Below, piece by piece: positions 8,442-18,092 of a stretch of 64,000 nt of DNA. How positions within the stretch are numbered: position 1 is the first letter of the stretch; each line of letters starts with the position of its first letter. The notes below the pieces were generated by a model that did not search any database, was not told the DNA's origin, and was given only the letters and a program-made list of their open reading frames with translations. The position numbers and the translations under genes are program-made. This DNA is from Aurantimonas marina (GTDB lineage: Bacteria > Pseudomonadota > Alphaproteobacteria > Rhizobiales > Rhizobiaceae). The stretch lies in contig NZ_JADDXW010000001.1 of assembly GCF_017183135.1 (NCBI RefSeq), positions 496,001 through 560,000 of the forward strand. The letters run 5' to 3'.

Positions 8442-9188
8442 TCAGAACCCCAGACAGTCGTATTCGGCCTTCTGTCCGGCCTCATTCTTCGCCGGCCGTT
8501 TCGGCTCGCCCCGTCCGACGACGCCGTCGGTACGCGCGCGCAGATAGACGTAGATCGCGTCGAGGGAGCACATCACATTGGGATCTTCACCCCAGGCCGG
8601 CATGATCGAATTGCCCGACGAGTTCCACTGGTTCTGCTGGCCGCTCACGACAATGCCGACGAAGTCGTAGTAGCTGAGGTTCTGCAAGGACTCGGTCAGA
8701 TTTGGAGCGAAGGACGACCCCATCCCGTCCGGGCCGTGGCACTGCAGGCAGTTGGCGCCGTATTTCTTGAAGCCGCGCCAAGTGTACCAGTCCGCCGTAC
8801 CATCTTCGGCGAGGCTATAGGTGGGATTGCCTGCCGGATCGACGAATTTACCCATCTCGCCTTGGCTCGGCGCGTTGCCTTCGGTTGCCGTATCCTTTGA
8901 CGGATGCGCGTCCACCTTCATGGTGTCGCCGGTCGCCATCGCCTTGTCGCCACTCGCGGCGGCGGCCTTGGCAGGCTTGGCGGCATCGGCCGCAGCAGCA
9001 TTGGAGGGGGCAGGATCAGCCGCGGCTGCGGGGGCTGCGGCCGCATCTCCGGCCGGTGCCGTTGGGGCCGTCGCCGCTGGCGCCATTTGTCCAGCAGGCA
9101 CGATGGTCGTGCCGCTGTCCTGCGCCGCGACCAGCGTACCGGCCGACAGGAACAAGGCGCCGGCGACCGCGATCAAACTGCTTTTCAT
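8442..9188 (-). CDS. xoxG: c-type cytochrome XoxG, electron acceptor of XoxF
   Basis: 248 residues. A signal peptide (about 1-22) is followed by an unusually long Ala/Pro-rich linker at about 31-110, then the haem domain with the single binding motif CLQCH (Cys147-Cys150-His151) and a candidate axial Met196 in NSIMPAWGE. Two further cysteines (Cys207 and one in the last six residues) match the four-cysteine methanol-metabolism cytochromes (TIGR03874-like). It takes electrons from the PQQ of XoxF in the periplasm. The gene is 182 bases downstream of xoxF with a strong hairpin between them, and 4 bases upstream of xoxJ. Confidence 0.92.
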   Translation of the reverse strand: MKSSLIAVAGALFLSAGTLVAAQDSGTTIVPAGQMAPAATAPTAPAGDAAAAPAAAADPAPSNAAAADAAKPAKAAAASGDKAMATGDTMKVDAHPSKDTATEGNAPSQGEMGKFVDPAGNPTYSLAEDGTADWYTWRGFKKYGANCLQCHGPDGMGSSFAPNLTESLQNLSYYDFVGIVVSGQQNQWNSSGNSIMPAWGEDPNVMCSLDAIYVYLRARTDGVVGRGEPKRPAKNEAGQKAEYDCLGF

Positions 9189-9327
9189 ACAAACCTCACG
9201 AGTTCACACAAAGGCTGCCCTGGCGGCCCGAACCTGGGAAGAAACACGTCGGCTGCGCATCCGCCCTCTTAACAGCGAGGGTCCGGCGTCGAGGTCGATG
9301 CCCGACAACGGACCCTCCGGTCGTGCC

Positions 9328-9360
9328 AAGGGCCTCGCCGTGGATGAAGGCGAGGCCCTT
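9328..9360 (-). promoter_or_regulatory. 12-bp hairpin between xoxF and xoxG
   Basis: AAGGGCCTCGCC, nine bases, then its exact complement lies 10 bases after the xoxF stop codon. There is no T-run on the minus strand after it, so it is not a standard intrinsic terminator. It is better placed to protect the 3' end of processed xoxF mRNA or to reduce read-through into xoxG. Confidence 0.6.
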
Positions 9361-9370
9361 GCTGCTGTCT

Positions 9371-11278
9371 TTATTTGGTGGGCGTTGAGGCAGCGTCCGC
9401 AGGAGCTGCGGCCGCCGTACCAGCCGCTGGTGCGGCGGAAGCCGTCTGGTCCGGGACCGTGAAGACCGTCAGCGCGCCGCCGAGGGCGGTGTATTTCGAC
9501 AGTGCCGCGTAGCCACCGACCGCGCCGAGACCGGCGTTCGGATCGGTGAGGCCCGCCGCGAGGCCAATGCCGGCCCAGCCGCCGATGCCGGAGAGAATGC
9601 CGACATACTGCTTGCCTTCATTCTCGTAGGTCATCACGTTGCCGATGATGCCCGACGGGGTCTTGTATTTGTAGAGCTCCTCGCCCGTGTCGGCGTCGAC
9701 CGCCTTCAGATAGCCCTCGAGCGTGCCGTAGAAGACGATGCCGCCCTTGGTGGCGAGAGCACCGGACCACACCGAGAACTGCTCCGGCAGTGACCAGACG
9801 ATCTCGCCCTTGCCGGCGTCCCAGGCGATGAAGTTGCCCATGCCGCCATGGCTGTCGGGCGCCGGGTACATCGACAAGGTCGCGCCGACATAGGGCTGTC
9901 CGGCCGTATAGGCGACGCGGAATGGCTCGTAGTCCATGCAGACGTGGTTGGTCGGCACGTAGAACAGCTTGGTCTCCGGCGAATACGCCGCCGGCTGCTG
10001 ATCCTTGGTGCCGAGCGCCGCCGGGCAGATGCCGGTCGAGTTGGTGTCCTCGCCGTTCTGCTCGGTCGAATACTCCGCCACGACCTGCGGACGCCCGTAC
10101 TGATCCGAGTTCGGATCCATGACGACTTCCGTCGCCCAGTTGACCGCCGGATCGTACTTCTTGGCGACCAGCAATTCGCCGGTCTCACGGTTCAGCGTGT
10201 AGGCGAAACCGTTGCGGTCGAAGTGGACGAGCGCCTTGGTCGCGGTGCCGCCGACGTCGATGTCGGCGAGAATCATCTCGTTGACGCCGTCAAAGTCCCA
10301 CTCGTCATGCGGGGTCATCTGATAGACCCATTTCGCCATGCCGGTGTCGGCATCGCGGGCCATGATCGTCATCGACCATTTATTGTCGCCCGGGCGCTGC
10401 GCCGGGTTCCAGGTCGACGGGTTGCCGGTGCCGTAATAGATCATGTTCAGCTCGGGATCGTAGGCATACCAACCCCAGGTTGTGCCGCCGCCGATCTGCC
10501 ACTGGTCGCCTTCCCAGCTGTTGAGCGAGGAATCCGCGCCGACCGGTTTGCCGAGTTCCATGGTGGTTTCGGGGTCGAACAGCATCTCGTCGTCCGGGCC
10601 GGTCGAATAGGCCCGCCAGGCCTGCGAGCCGTCGGCAACGTTGTAGGCGGTGATGGAACCGCGCACGCCGAACTCGCCGCCGGAGATGCCGATCAGCACC
10701 TTGTCCTTGAACACCATCGGCGCCGCGGTACCGGTCTCGCCCTTCGACGGATCGCCATTCTGGATCGACCAGACCTGTTCGCCGGTCGCGGCGTCGAGCG
10801 CGACGACCGTCGTGTCGGCCTGATGCAGGATCACCAGATCCTTGCCGCCTTCGCCTGCCGCCGGCGCATAGGCGACGCCGCGGTTGACGGTGTCGCAGCA
10901 CATCACCGGAATGACGTTCGGATCCTGCTTCGGCTCGTATTTCCACTTGATCTCGCCGTCATTCTTGATGTCGAGCGCATAGACCATGTTCGGGAACGGC
11001 GTGTGGACGAACATCGTGTCGCCGACAACGAGCGGGTTGCCCTCATGGCCGCGCAGAACGCCGGTCGAAAAACCCCAGGCCGGGACCATGTCGCCGACAT
11101 TGTCCTTGTTGATCTTGTCCAGCGTCGAATAGCGCTGGTTGAAATAGTCGCCGGTGGGCATCACCCACTGCGCGGCGTCGCCCTGCATCTCCTGCAGCTT
11201 CTCGTTCGCCGAGGCTCCCGCCCCGATCGAGATGAGCAGGCTGGACGCCAGCGCGGCCTTCGTGATTGTCTTGAACAT
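9371..11278 (-). CDS. xoxF: lanthanide-dependent methanol dehydrogenase XoxF
   Basis: 635-residue periplasmic quinoprotein with signal peptide (about 1-24) and an excellent ribosome site (GGGAGGA) before the ATG. The adjacent cysteine pair Cys127-Cys128, Glu202 and Asn286 match the PQQ/metal site of methanol dehydrogenases. Catalytic Asp328 is followed two residues on by Asp330 ([11 protein letters not shown]). This second aspartate is the lanthanide-coordinating residue of XoxF and is replaced by Ala in calcium-dependent MxaF. A tail of about 28 residues rich in Ala, Pro and Thr follows the last blade. It oxidises methanol (or a related primary alcohol), passing electrons to XoxG. No mxaI-like small subunit is nearby, as expected for XoxF. 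Confidence 0.95.
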   Translation of the reverse strand: MFKTITKAALASSLLISIGAGASANEKLQEMQGDAAQWVMPTGDYFNQRYSTLDKINKDNVGDMVPAWGFSTGVLRGHEGNPLVVGDTMFVHTPFPNMVYALDIKNDGEIKWKYEPKQDPNVIPVMCCDTVNRGVAYAPAAGEGGKDLVILHQADTTVVALDAATGEQVWSIQNGDPSKGETGTAAPMVFKDKVLIGISGGEFGVRGSITAYNVADGSQAWRAYSTGPDDEMLFDPETTMELGKPVGADSSLNSWEGDQWQIGGGTTWGWYAYDPELNMIYYGTGNPSTWNPAQRPGDNKWSMTIMARDADTGMAKWVYQMTPHDEWDFDGVNEMILADIDVGGTATKALVHFDRNGFAYTLNRETGELLVAKKYDPAVNWATEVVMDPNSDQYGRPQVVAEYSTEQNGEDTNSTGICPAALGTKDQQPAAYSPETKLFYVPTNHVCMDYEPFRVAYTAGQPYVGATLSMYPAPDSHGGMGNFIAWDAGKGEIVWSLPEQFSVWSGALATKGGIVFYGTLEGYLKAVDADTGEELYKYKTPSGIIGNVMTYENEGKQYVGILSGIGGWAGIGLAAGLTDPNAGLGAVGGYAALSKYTALGGALTVFTVPDQTASAAPAAGTAAAAPADAASTPTK

Positions 11279-11877
11279 CTGTGTCCTCCCAAGGAACTGT
11301 AGCGGTGACGCGTGGCGGCAGGATTGCCGACGAACGTTGAGTCAACGATAGTCTGGGGGAAGGTTTCCGGCAGCGTGTCACGACCGCCAATAGGGGTCTT
11401 GGTGGGCACCGTTGATCGACACCTACCGTGGCCTTCGAGGATTCGCAGCGCTCCCAACACTGCGACCTTGAAGCCGGAAACCATGAAGCGATGCTAGTGC
11501 GGGAATTTTTCCTGTGCAAGCTCCGAGTAGCACTTTTCCTATATGCGTCGCAGCATTTTCAGTGTGCATCGCAATACATTGTGGTTCTATAGAGCGGATT
11601 CGACTCAGGTACGGGCCGGGAACCTCCTTAATACTTCGCGACTTGCAGGCGTTTCGCTTGCCCGCGGCGGTTGCCGCAGCGCGCACCCCAAGCCGGGCCA
11701 GGGTCAGGAAAACAATCCATCGCCTTCCCAGGCCCTGGCGCCGCGTCAGCAAGCCGCATCCCCGTCGCCGGTCTTTGGCGTCTTCGGGCGAAACCGGATC
11801 GCCGGTGATGGTGTCGAATTGGGGCGGGCGGGCGCGCGTCGTGGAACGCCGGTGATCTTGCACCGGAGCGCGTGGGC
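11279..11877. other. 599-base divergent intergenic region, xoxF leader and promoter zone
   Basis: No gene could be supported here; the open frames lack ribosome sites and recognisable content. The stretch from about 11480 to 11620 is AT-richer than its surroundings and should hold the xoxF promoter on the minus strand and possibly that of the metallohydrolase on the plus strand. The long gap implies a long xoxF 5' leader. Confidence 0.5.
11491..11519 (-). promoter_or_regulatory. candidate sigma-70 promoter for xoxF
   Basis: On the minus strand TTGCAC (11514-11519) and TAGCAT (11491-11496) are spaced by 17 bases, each matching four of six consensus positions. It would give a leader of roughly 205 bases. 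The spacer contains GGAAAAATTCC, itself symmetrical at its ends. Read by eye only. Confidence 0.25.
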
Positions 11878-12840
11878 ATGTCTGATGGAGCCATGTCGAT
11901 CCGCCTGAAATTCCTCCAGTGCTGCACGGCGTCGACCCTGGTCGCCATCACCGCCTTCGTTGGTGCCGCCGGCGCTTGGGCCGCGCCGCTGGTGTTGGAG
12001 GAGATCGTGCCCGGCGTCTATGTCCACGCCGGCCTGGTCGAGGAGACCAACCCACAAAACCAGGGCGACATCGCCAATATCGGTGTCATCGTCGGCGACG
12101 AGGCGGTGGCTGTGATCGACAGCGGCGGCAGCGCCGCGGTCGGCCGGTCGGTGTTGCGGGCGATCCGCGCGGTCACCGACAAACAGATTCGCTACCTCGT
12201 CACCACCCACATGCATCCCGACCACGTGTTCGGGAACCAGGTGTTCAAGGCAGCCGGCGCCACGCTGATCGGCCATCACAAGCTGCCGGCCGCCCTCGCC
12301 GCGCGGGCGGATTTCTACAAGCAGTCGATGCGCGAACAGCTCGGCCCGGAGCTCGCCGACGAGGTTACCGTCACGCTTCCGGACGAAACCGTCGAGGGCG
12401 AGCGCGTCATCGATCTCGGCAACCGCAAGCTGACGCTGAAGGCTTGGGGCACCGCCCATACGGACAACGATCTGACCGTCCTCGACGCGGCGACCGGCAC
12501 CTTGTTTGCCGGCGATCTGGTCTTCATGGAGCATGTGCCGGTGATCGACGGCAGCCTCAAGGGCTGGCTCGCTCAGACGCCGGAGCTCGAGGCGCTTCCG
12601 GCAAGCCGCGTCGTGCCGGGCCATGGTCCTGCCAGTGCGCCATGGCCGGCGGCGATCGCGCCGCAGACCGCCTATCTTGAACGGCTCGCATCCGATCTCC
12701 GCCAGACGATCGCCGATGGCGTGCCCCTAGCCGACGCGGTCGAGACGGCGGGCCGCAGCGAAGCCGGAAATTGGCAGGTGTTCGACGCCTTCAACGCCCG
12801 CAACGCCACGGCGGCCTTCGCCGAGCTGGAGTGGGAATGA
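11878..12840 (+). CDS. quinoprotein relay system zinc metallohydrolase (MBL fold)
   Basis: 320 residues from the ATG at 11878 (GGAG at 11865-11868); the ATG at 11893 is a possible alternative. The signal peptide ends near AGAWAAP. The metallo-beta-lactamase fold shows THMHPDH (His111, His113, Asp115, His116), a later AHTDND and the metal-ligand loop VPGHGP. Members of this family are encoded with quinoprotein dehydrogenases and a SoxYZ-like carrier (TIGR04559-like), and are thought to act in a periplasmic relay; the substrate is unknown. Here the carrier gene is not next door but 1.4 kb away, separated by a RelA/SpoT-domain gene. A terminator hairpin follows the stop codon. Confidence 0.85.
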   Translation: MSDGAMSIRLKFLQCCTASTLVAITAFVGAAGAWAAPLVLEEIVPGVYVHAGLVEETNPQNQGDIANIGVIVGDEAVAVIDSGGSAAVGRSVLRAIRAVTDKQIRYLVTTHMHPDHVFGNQVFKAAGATLIGHHKLPAALAARADFYKQSMREQLGPELADEVTVTLPDETVEGERVIDLGNRKLTLKAWGTAHTDNDLTVLDAATGTLFAGDLVFMEHVPVIDGSLKGWLAQTPELEALPASRVVPGHGPASAPWPAAIAPQTAYLERLASDLRQTIADGVPLADAVETAGRSEAGNWQVFDAFNARNATAAFAELEWE

Positions 12841-12842
12841 CC

Positions 12843-12863
12843 CCGCGCAAGGCGCGGCTTTTG
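12843..12863 (+). terminator. intrinsic terminator after the metallohydrolase gene
   Basis: CCGCGC, loop AAG, GCGCGG, then CTTTTG begins 3 bases after the stop codon at 12840. The short T-run makes it a moderate intrinsic terminator and isolates the next gene from this transcript. Confidence 0.55.
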
Positions 12864-13025
12864 TCCGGCAATTATATACCTGACGTGCCGAAAGTGAGTC
12901 GTGGGTGATTATCTGTTTGATCTAGCCCCTTTGCCGTTGACTCATCCGGCGCGAGAGGCTGAACCTGCACCAGATATTGAGACGTCGGGTTTTGGCAGTC
13001 GGATGGTGCGGTTTGGGATCGGTGC

Positions 13026-14120
13026 ATGGCCACTGCGGCAGCGAAGACTCTATTTCCTGGCGGCTCAAAGGAACGCGTGAGTCGCGCGGGAGAAGCTGTG
13101 CGCACCCGCACTCAGACCATCGAAGATTTGGCGGTCATCGATGTATGGCGGGCAGCCCATCGTTCTGTCCTCAATACCTTTCAGGCAATCTTGCGGAACC
13201 GGACAAAGGGAACCGATATCGTTGTCGCTCAGCGGCATAAGCGGCGCAGCACGATATTTGGCAAATTGCGCCGATACCCGACGATGCAGCTTGCGCGGAT
13301 GGATGATGTCGCAGGTTGCCGCCTTATCTTCCCAAACGCCGAGGAACTATACGCTTTCCGGCACCATCTCCATTGCGCCCATTTCAACCACAGCCTGAAA
13401 AATCAGCCAGACAAATACGATTATATCAAGCGGCCCAAGGCTACCGGCTATCGCGGCATCCACGACGTTTACGCGTATGATGTGAATTCGGTCCACGGCA
13501 AGCCCTACAAGGGCCTCCTGATCGAACTCCAGTATCGAACCTTCTACCAGCACGCGTGGGCTACCGCCGTGGAGGTGGTGGGCTTCATTACGGAGAGTCA
13601 GCCTAAATTTCAGGAAGGCGATAAACGGTATGAGGAAGCCCTGTCGCTAGCGAGCGAGATAATCGCTCGGACTTGCGAGGATGCCAATTCTTGTCGTCCT
13701 GATTTGTCGGACGCCGAACTCACGGAACAGTTTCTCGCGCTCGACAATGAGCTGGGGCTCATGCGGATGCTTCGTGCGCTGAACTCGGCGAACAATGAGG
13801 TGACGGAAAAAAAGAACATCATCTTGATCTTTGGCGAACCGGAGGAGGGCAAGCCGCCTCCCTTGGAGATGAAATCTTATCGCGATGCCACCGACGCACT
13901 TCGTGCCTTATTTGAGTTGGAAAAACAGCACGTTGGCAAAGACATCGTTCTAGTCCGCGCGGACACGTCCGACGAGGTGCGGATCGCGTTTAGGAACTAC
14001 TTTTCTGACGCTACGGAGTTTATCAATCTCATCGACAACGGCTGTCAGACCCTAATGAAAGGCAAGGTGCTGCATGGGCCAAACCTCCAGCGACCGAGAC
14101 GGACAAAAGCGCAAGGCTGA
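13026..14120 (+). CDS. RelA/SpoT-domain (p)ppGpp synthetase-like protein
   Basis: 364 residues, no signal peptide. The nucleotidyltransferase core shows RHKRRSTIFGKLRR (about 70-83), RMDDVAGCRLIF with a metal-binding Asp (91-102), KRPKATGYRGIHDVY (135-149) and IELQYRTFYQHAWA with the catalytic Glu167-x-Gln169 (166-179). All synthetase motifs look intact; no HD hydrolase, TGS or ACT domain is present, so this is a small alarmone-synthetase-type protein with an extra helical C-terminal half of about 150 residues. It could be a housekeeping SAS, a toxSAS toxin or a CapRel-like defence protein. Codon use is less GC-biased than its neighbours, and it interrupts the quinoprotein relay genes, which suggests later insertion. 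Confidence 0.82.
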   Translation: MATAAAKTLFPGGSKERVSRAGEAVRTRTQTIEDLAVIDVWRAAHRSVLNTFQAILRNRTKGTDIVVAQRHKRRSTIFGKLRRYPTMQLARMDDVAGCRLIFPNAEELYAFRHHLHCAHFNHSLKNQPDKYDYIKRPKATGYRGIHDVYAYDVNSVHGKPYKGLLIELQYRTFYQHAWATAVEVVGFITESQPKFQEGDKRYEEALSLASEIIARTCEDANSCRPDLSDAELTEQFLALDNELGLMRMLRALNSANNEVTEKKNIILIFGEPEEGKPPPLEMKSYRDATDALRALFELEKQHVGKDIVLVRADTSDEVRIAFRNYFSDATEFINLIDNGCQTLMKGKVLHGPNLQRPRRTKAQG

Positions 14121-14277
14121 CCCTGTTCGACCCCCGTCACCTAAGTAATTGCACCTACCGGGCCTTGAGGGTCCGATCAAGGCGAGTTGAGACGGCCCTC
14201 CCTTGTCCTCGCCTGGCAATGCCGTCACATTAGCTTAGGAGCGAACGGGCACTCGCGACGAAAACTGGGAGATTTTC

Positions 14278-15171
14278 ATGCTGGACGCTCATGCCGGGCC
14301 GCACCGCCAGGCGACGCACGGGTCCCCTCGGCGGACCTCGCTGGCCAGCGTTCTTTCGCTCGCCGTTCTCGCCGTTTCCGCTTTGACGCTCTCAGCCCCC
14401 GCCGCGTTCGCCCAATCGACGCTCTCGCCCGCCGAAGCGGCGGCCGCCGCCATGGAATCCGCCTGGCCCGGCCTCAAGGGCGACCTGTTCGGTGACCGGC
14501 CATTGGTCGAGGGCACCGATGCGATCGCTCTGGAAGCGCCGGCCCGGGCGACCGATCCGGCCATCGTGCCCGTCAAGCTGACGCTCGATCCCGCCAAGAA
14601 CATCCGCAAGGTGACGCTGGTCATCGACGAGAACCCGGCGCCAGTGGCCGCGACCTTCGACATTGCCGAAGGCTCCGGCCTCACCGAACTGTCGACGCGC
14701 GTCAGGGTCAACGCCTATACCGACATCCACGCGGTGGCTGAATCCGCCGACGGCACGCTTTACGTCACCAAGCAATACGTCAAGGCGGCCGGCGGCTGCG
14801 CCGCCCCGGCGGCGAAGGACGCCGAGGTCGCGGCCAAGCAGATGGGCCAGATGAAGCTGCGGGCCTTTGCCGCGGCGGATATCGGCGGCGCGGCGACCCA
14901 CGAGGCGCAGCTGATGATCCGGCATCCGAACAACTCCGGGTTGCAGAAGGATCAGGTAACGCTTCTCTATATCCCGGCGCATTTCATCACCGATCTCGAA
15001 GTCGACCGAGGCGGCGAGCGGCTGTTCTCGATGACCGGCGGGATTTCGATCTCCGAGGATCCGAGCTTCCGCTTCAACTATCGCGGCGACCCGTCGGTGC
15101 CGTTCCACGCCAAGGCGACCGACACCGACGGCAATGTCTTCGAAAAGACGTTTGCCCCCGAGCAGTCCTGA
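14278..15171 (+). CDS. quinoprotein dehydrogenase-associated SoxYZ-like fusion carrier
   Basis: 297 residues with a long N-terminal extension before the signal-peptide core (SLASVLSLAVLAVSALTLSA), cleaved near AFAQ. The first half is SoxY-like and ends in AAGGCAAP, where Cys174 corresponds to the substrate-carrying cysteine of SoxY. The second half (about 185-297) is a SoxZ-like immunoglobulin-type domain with LMIRHPNNSGLQ. The fusion matches TIGR04557-type carriers found with quinoprotein dehydrogenases. It is periplasmic and may present a covalently bound intermediate to the metallohydrolase at 11878-12840. The start is supported by GGGAG seven bases before the ATG. Confidence 0.85.
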   Translation: MLDAHAGPHRQATHGSPRRTSLASVLSLAVLAVSALTLSAPAAFAQSTLSPAEAAAAAMESAWPGLKGDLFGDRPLVEGTDAIALEAPARATDPAIVPVKLTLDPAKNIRKVTLVIDENPAPVAATFDIAEGSGLTELSTRVRVNAYTDIHAVAESADGTLYVTKQYVKAAGGCAAPAAKDAEVAAKQMGQMKLRAFAAADIGGAATHEAQLMIRHPNNSGLQKDQVTLLYIPAHFITDLEVDRGGERLFSMTGGISISEDPSFRFNYRGDPSVPFHAKATDTDGNVFEKTFAPEQS

Positions 15172-15237
15172 CGATCCGGGCAGCTATGGTTTTTACAGCT
15201 TTTGATTAAAACGGCGACTGGACGAGCGTCGGCGCTC

Positions 15238-15687
15238 TCAGTCGAAACAGCGGATTTCCGCCTCGGCCTGCGCGCGCTTGAGATCGCCGATCGCCGCCTT
15301 GGCCTCGGCGCTGGTACGGAACAGCACGCCTTTCTCCCCCGTCACTTGCCCCATCGACAGGAAGGTCGAGGCCTCGACATAGCGCTCGTAAGGCAGCAGC
15401 GAGGCGACCACATCGAAGGAGCAGGAGCATTGCTCCAGCGCGGTGCGCGTGTTGCCGTTGCTGGCCATGCAGCCGAACACGTAGTCGGCCGTCACGTCGG
15501 TCGGATAGTCGGCGGTGGCAGCGTTCGGCACGCTGCCGGTCGTCGGCATCTTGATGGCGCCGGCGGGGCCGGCCATTCTGTCCTGCGGAAGCGCCGATTG
15601 CGCGCTGGCGGTTCCGTTCGCCGCGAACAGCATCGCCCCCGCCAACGCGGCGATCCACCTGATGCCTGAGCGGCTGTTGGCCATCAT
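15238..15687 (-). CDS. conserved secreted Cys-containing protein of methylotrophy clusters
   Basis: 149 residues from the ATG at 15687, set by a strong GGAGGGAGG site directly upstream. The signal peptide ends near GTASAQS. A conserved block carries three cysteines (FGCMASN then EQCSCSFD) followed by LLPYERYVEAST, and a fourth Cys sits two residues before the C-terminus. I recall similar unnamed proteins beside quinoprotein dehydrogenase genes; no function is known. It converges on the SoxYZ-like carrier gene and is transcribed divergently from nothing nearby, so it has its own promoter or belongs to a minus-strand unit with fadJ (137 bases away). Confidence 0.75.
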   Translation of the reverse strand: MMANSRSGIRWIAALAGAMLFAANGTASAQSALPQDRMAGPAGAIKMPTTGSVPNAATADYPTDVTADYVFGCMASNGNTRTALEQCSCSFDVVASLLPYERYVEASTFLSMGQVTGEKGVLFRTSAEAKAAIGDLKRAQAEAEIRCFD

Positions 15688-15824
15688 GTCCTCCCTCCGG
15701 CCATCCTCGCCGTTTCCAACGAGTATGACGGCATACTGACGCAGGTGAAGGGGGACGATGGACTTTCGGCTCCCTGCCAAACGGATACGGGAAAAAGTCC
15801 CGCGATCGAAAGACCGTGAGCCGT

Positions 15825-17915
15825 TCAGACCGCGCCGGTAAAACTCCGCCCCTCTTCGACGATCCGCTCCAGCAGCGGCGCGGGCTTGAAATCCTCGCCC
15901 ATCCGCTCTTCCAGTTCGCGCATCTTCGCCAGCACCACCTCCGGCCCGATCGTGTCGGCGAAGAACATCGGTCCGCCGCGATAGACCGGCCAGCCATAGC
16001 CGTTGATCCACACCACATCGATGTCCGATGCCCTGAGCGCGATGCCCTCGTCGAGGATCTTGGCGCCCTCGTTGATCATCGGATAGACGAGCCGTTCGAG
16101 GATTTCGTCGTCGGAAATCGTCCGGCGCTTGAGACCCTCCTCCTGCGACTTGGCGCGGATCATTTTCTCCACCAGCCTGGATGGCGAGCCCTTGCGCTTG
16201 TCGTCGTAGTCGTAAAAGCCCGCGCCGGTCTTCTGGCCGCGCCGGTCCGCCTCGCACAGCCGCTCGCGAATGGTCTCGCCCTTCGAGGTCTCGCGATTCC
16301 AGCCGAGGTCCAGCCCGGCCAGATCGGCCATCTGGAACGGCCCCATCGGCAGGCCGAAATCGGTCAGCACCCGGTCGACATCCCAGGGCATCGCGCCTTC
16401 CAGGATCAGCTTGTTCGCCTCGCGCTGGCGGGCGTTGAGCATGCGGTTGCCGACGAAGCCGTGGCAGACGCCGACCAGCACCGCCGTCTTGCCGATGTTG
16501 CGGCCGAGCTTCATCGCGGTGGCGACCACGTCCGTCGCGGTCTTTTCGCCGCGCACCACCTCCAGCAGCTTCATGATATTGGCCGGCGAGAAGAAATGCA
16601 GACCGATGACGTCCTCGGGCCGCCTGGTGCTCGACGCGATTGCGTCGATATCGAGATAGGAGGTGTTGGAGGCGAGGATCGCCCCGGCCTTGGCGATCCC
16701 GTCGAGCCTGGCGAAGATCTCCTTCTTCACCGCCATCTCCTCGAACGCCGCCTCGATGATCAGGTCGCAGTGGGCGAGATCGGCCATGTCGAGCGACGGC
16801 GAGAGCAGGCCCATCGCCTTGTCGACGTCCTCCGGGCGAATCCGGCCCCTTTTCGCGGAGGCCTCGTAGTTTGTCCGCATGATGCCCGTGCCGCGCTCCA
16901 GCGCCTCTTCCCTTGCCTCGACGATCGTCACCGGAATACCAGCCGAAAGGAAGTTCATGGCGATGCCGCCGCCCATCGTCCCGGCGCCGATGATGCCGAC
17001 CTTGCGGATCGGCCGGGTCGGCGTATCGGCAGCAATGTCGGGGATCTTGGCGGCCGCCCGGGTTGCGCCGAAGACATAGCGCTGCGCCTTCGACTGGATG
17101 CCCCCGAGCAGCTCGGCGAAGATGTCGCCCTCGCGCGCCATTCCCTCGGCGAAGGAGAGGCGCGCCGCGTTGGCGACCGCCTCCAGCGCCTTGTCGAAGC
17201 TGTCGAAGCCCTTCATCTTGCGGCCGTGGGCGGCGCGCGCTTCCGCGATGGCCGTCTCGATGTCCTCGCGCGCCAGCCTGTCGTCTTCCTCGCTGACCTT
17301 GCGCAGCGGCCGTTCCTCGCGGAGGATGTCGTTCACGAACCGCACCGCCTCGACGCGAAGGTCGCCGACGGCCAGTTCGTCGACGATGCCGAGTGTCTGC
17401 GCCGTCGCCGCGCCGACCGGCGTGCCGGTGAGGATCATGTCGAGCCCGCGTTTCAGGCCGATCATCCGCGGCAACCGCTGGGTGCCGCCCGCGCCGGGAA
17501 TGATGCCGAGCTTGATCTCCGGCAGGCCGAGTTTCGCCGAAGGGAGCGCGATGCGGTAGTGGCAGGCGAGCGCCAGTTCCAGCCCGCCGCCGAGCGCCGT
17601 GCCGTGCAGCGCCGCGATCACCGGCTTGGGACAGTTCTCGACCATATCCTCCAGTTCGCGCAGCGACGGGCCTTCCATCGGCTTGCCGAACTCCTTGATG
17701 TCGGCGCCGGCGATAAAGGTCCGGCCCTCGCAGATCAGCACGATGGCCTTGACCGCATCGTCGGCGGCCGCCGCTTCGATGCCCGCCGCGATGCCCTCGC
17801 GCAGCACTTGCGACAACGCGTTCACCGGCGGGTTGTGCAGCATCAGAAGGGCGATGGCGCCGTCATTGTCCAGCGTCGCCGCGTCGTTGATGAGGAGCAT
17901 GTGAAACGTGTCCAT
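15825..17915 (-). CDS. bifunctional enoyl-CoA hydratase / 3-hydroxyacyl-CoA dehydrogenase (FadJ type)
   Basis: 696 residues from the ATG at 17915 (a TTG two codons earlier is less likely). The N-terminal crotonase domain has the oxyanion-hole motif [10 protein letters not shown] and catalytic Glu113 (GGGLEL) and Glu133 (LPEIKLG). The dehydrogenase domain starts with the NAD site [14 protein letters not shown] (306-319) and includes [15 protein letters not shown] and GFVGNRML. A duplicated C-terminal domain with GAGFYDYD follows. The order and length match the alpha subunit of the fatty-acid oxidation complex without its thiolase partner, which is not adjacent here. It carries out the hydration and oxidation steps of beta-oxidation. 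It is divergent from two acyl-CoA dehydrogenase genes across 177 bases. Confidence 0.93.
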   Translation of the reverse strand: MDTFHMLLINDAATLDNDGAIALLMLHNPPVNALSQVLREGIAAGIEAAAADDAVKAIVLICEGRTFIAGADIKEFGKPMEGPSLRELEDMVENCPKPVIAALHGTALGGGLELALACHYRIALPSAKLGLPEIKLGIIPGAGGTQRLPRMIGLKRGLDMILTGTPVGAATAQTLGIVDELAVGDLRVEAVRFVNDILREERPLRKVSEEDDRLAREDIETAIAEARAAHGRKMKGFDSFDKALEAVANAARLSFAEGMAREGDIFAELLGGIQSKAQRYVFGATRAAAKIPDIAADTPTRPIRKVGIIGAGTMGGGIAMNFLSAGIPVTIVEAREEALERGTGIMRTNYEASAKRGRIRPEDVDKAMGLLSPSLDMADLAHCDLIIEAAFEEMAVKKEIFARLDGIAKAGAILASNTSYLDIDAIASSTRRPEDVIGLHFFSPANIMKLLEVVRGEKTATDVVATAMKLGRNIGKTAVLVGVCHGFVGNRMLNARQREANKLILEGAMPWDVDRVLTDFGLPMGPFQMADLAGLDLGWNRETSKGETIRERLCEADRRGQKTGAGFYDYDDKRKGSPSRLVEKMIRAKSQEEGLKRRTISDDEILERLVYPMINEGAKILDEGIALRASDIDVVWINGYGWPVYRGGPMFFADTIGPEVVLAKMRELEERMGEDFKPAPLLERIVEEGRSFTGAV

Positions 17916-18092
17916 TCGCAATTGAAGCTATCCCGGCGCAGAAAAGGCCGGCGCCTCCGGCCAGCATGGGCGGGCGGATCGCGTTGACACCACGCTAGGG
18001 CGGCGTCACATCTGAGGCAAATGGCGGCCCGTGGTTTTCGCGATCCGCGCACTGCCCGCACGCCGTTGCGGCCGGAACGAAGGATCAAGCCC

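Noticed and set aside
9371-11278. Calcium-dependent MxaF identity for the quinoprotein
   Set aside because: The second aspartate (Asp330) after the catalytic one marks a lanthanide enzyme. No mxaI gene is near.
15816-17987. 723-residue open frame on the plus strand opposite the FadJ-type gene
   Set aside because: The minus strand has full hydratase and dehydrogenase motifs. The plus frame is composed of Arg/Asp/His repeats typical of antisense GC-rich reading.
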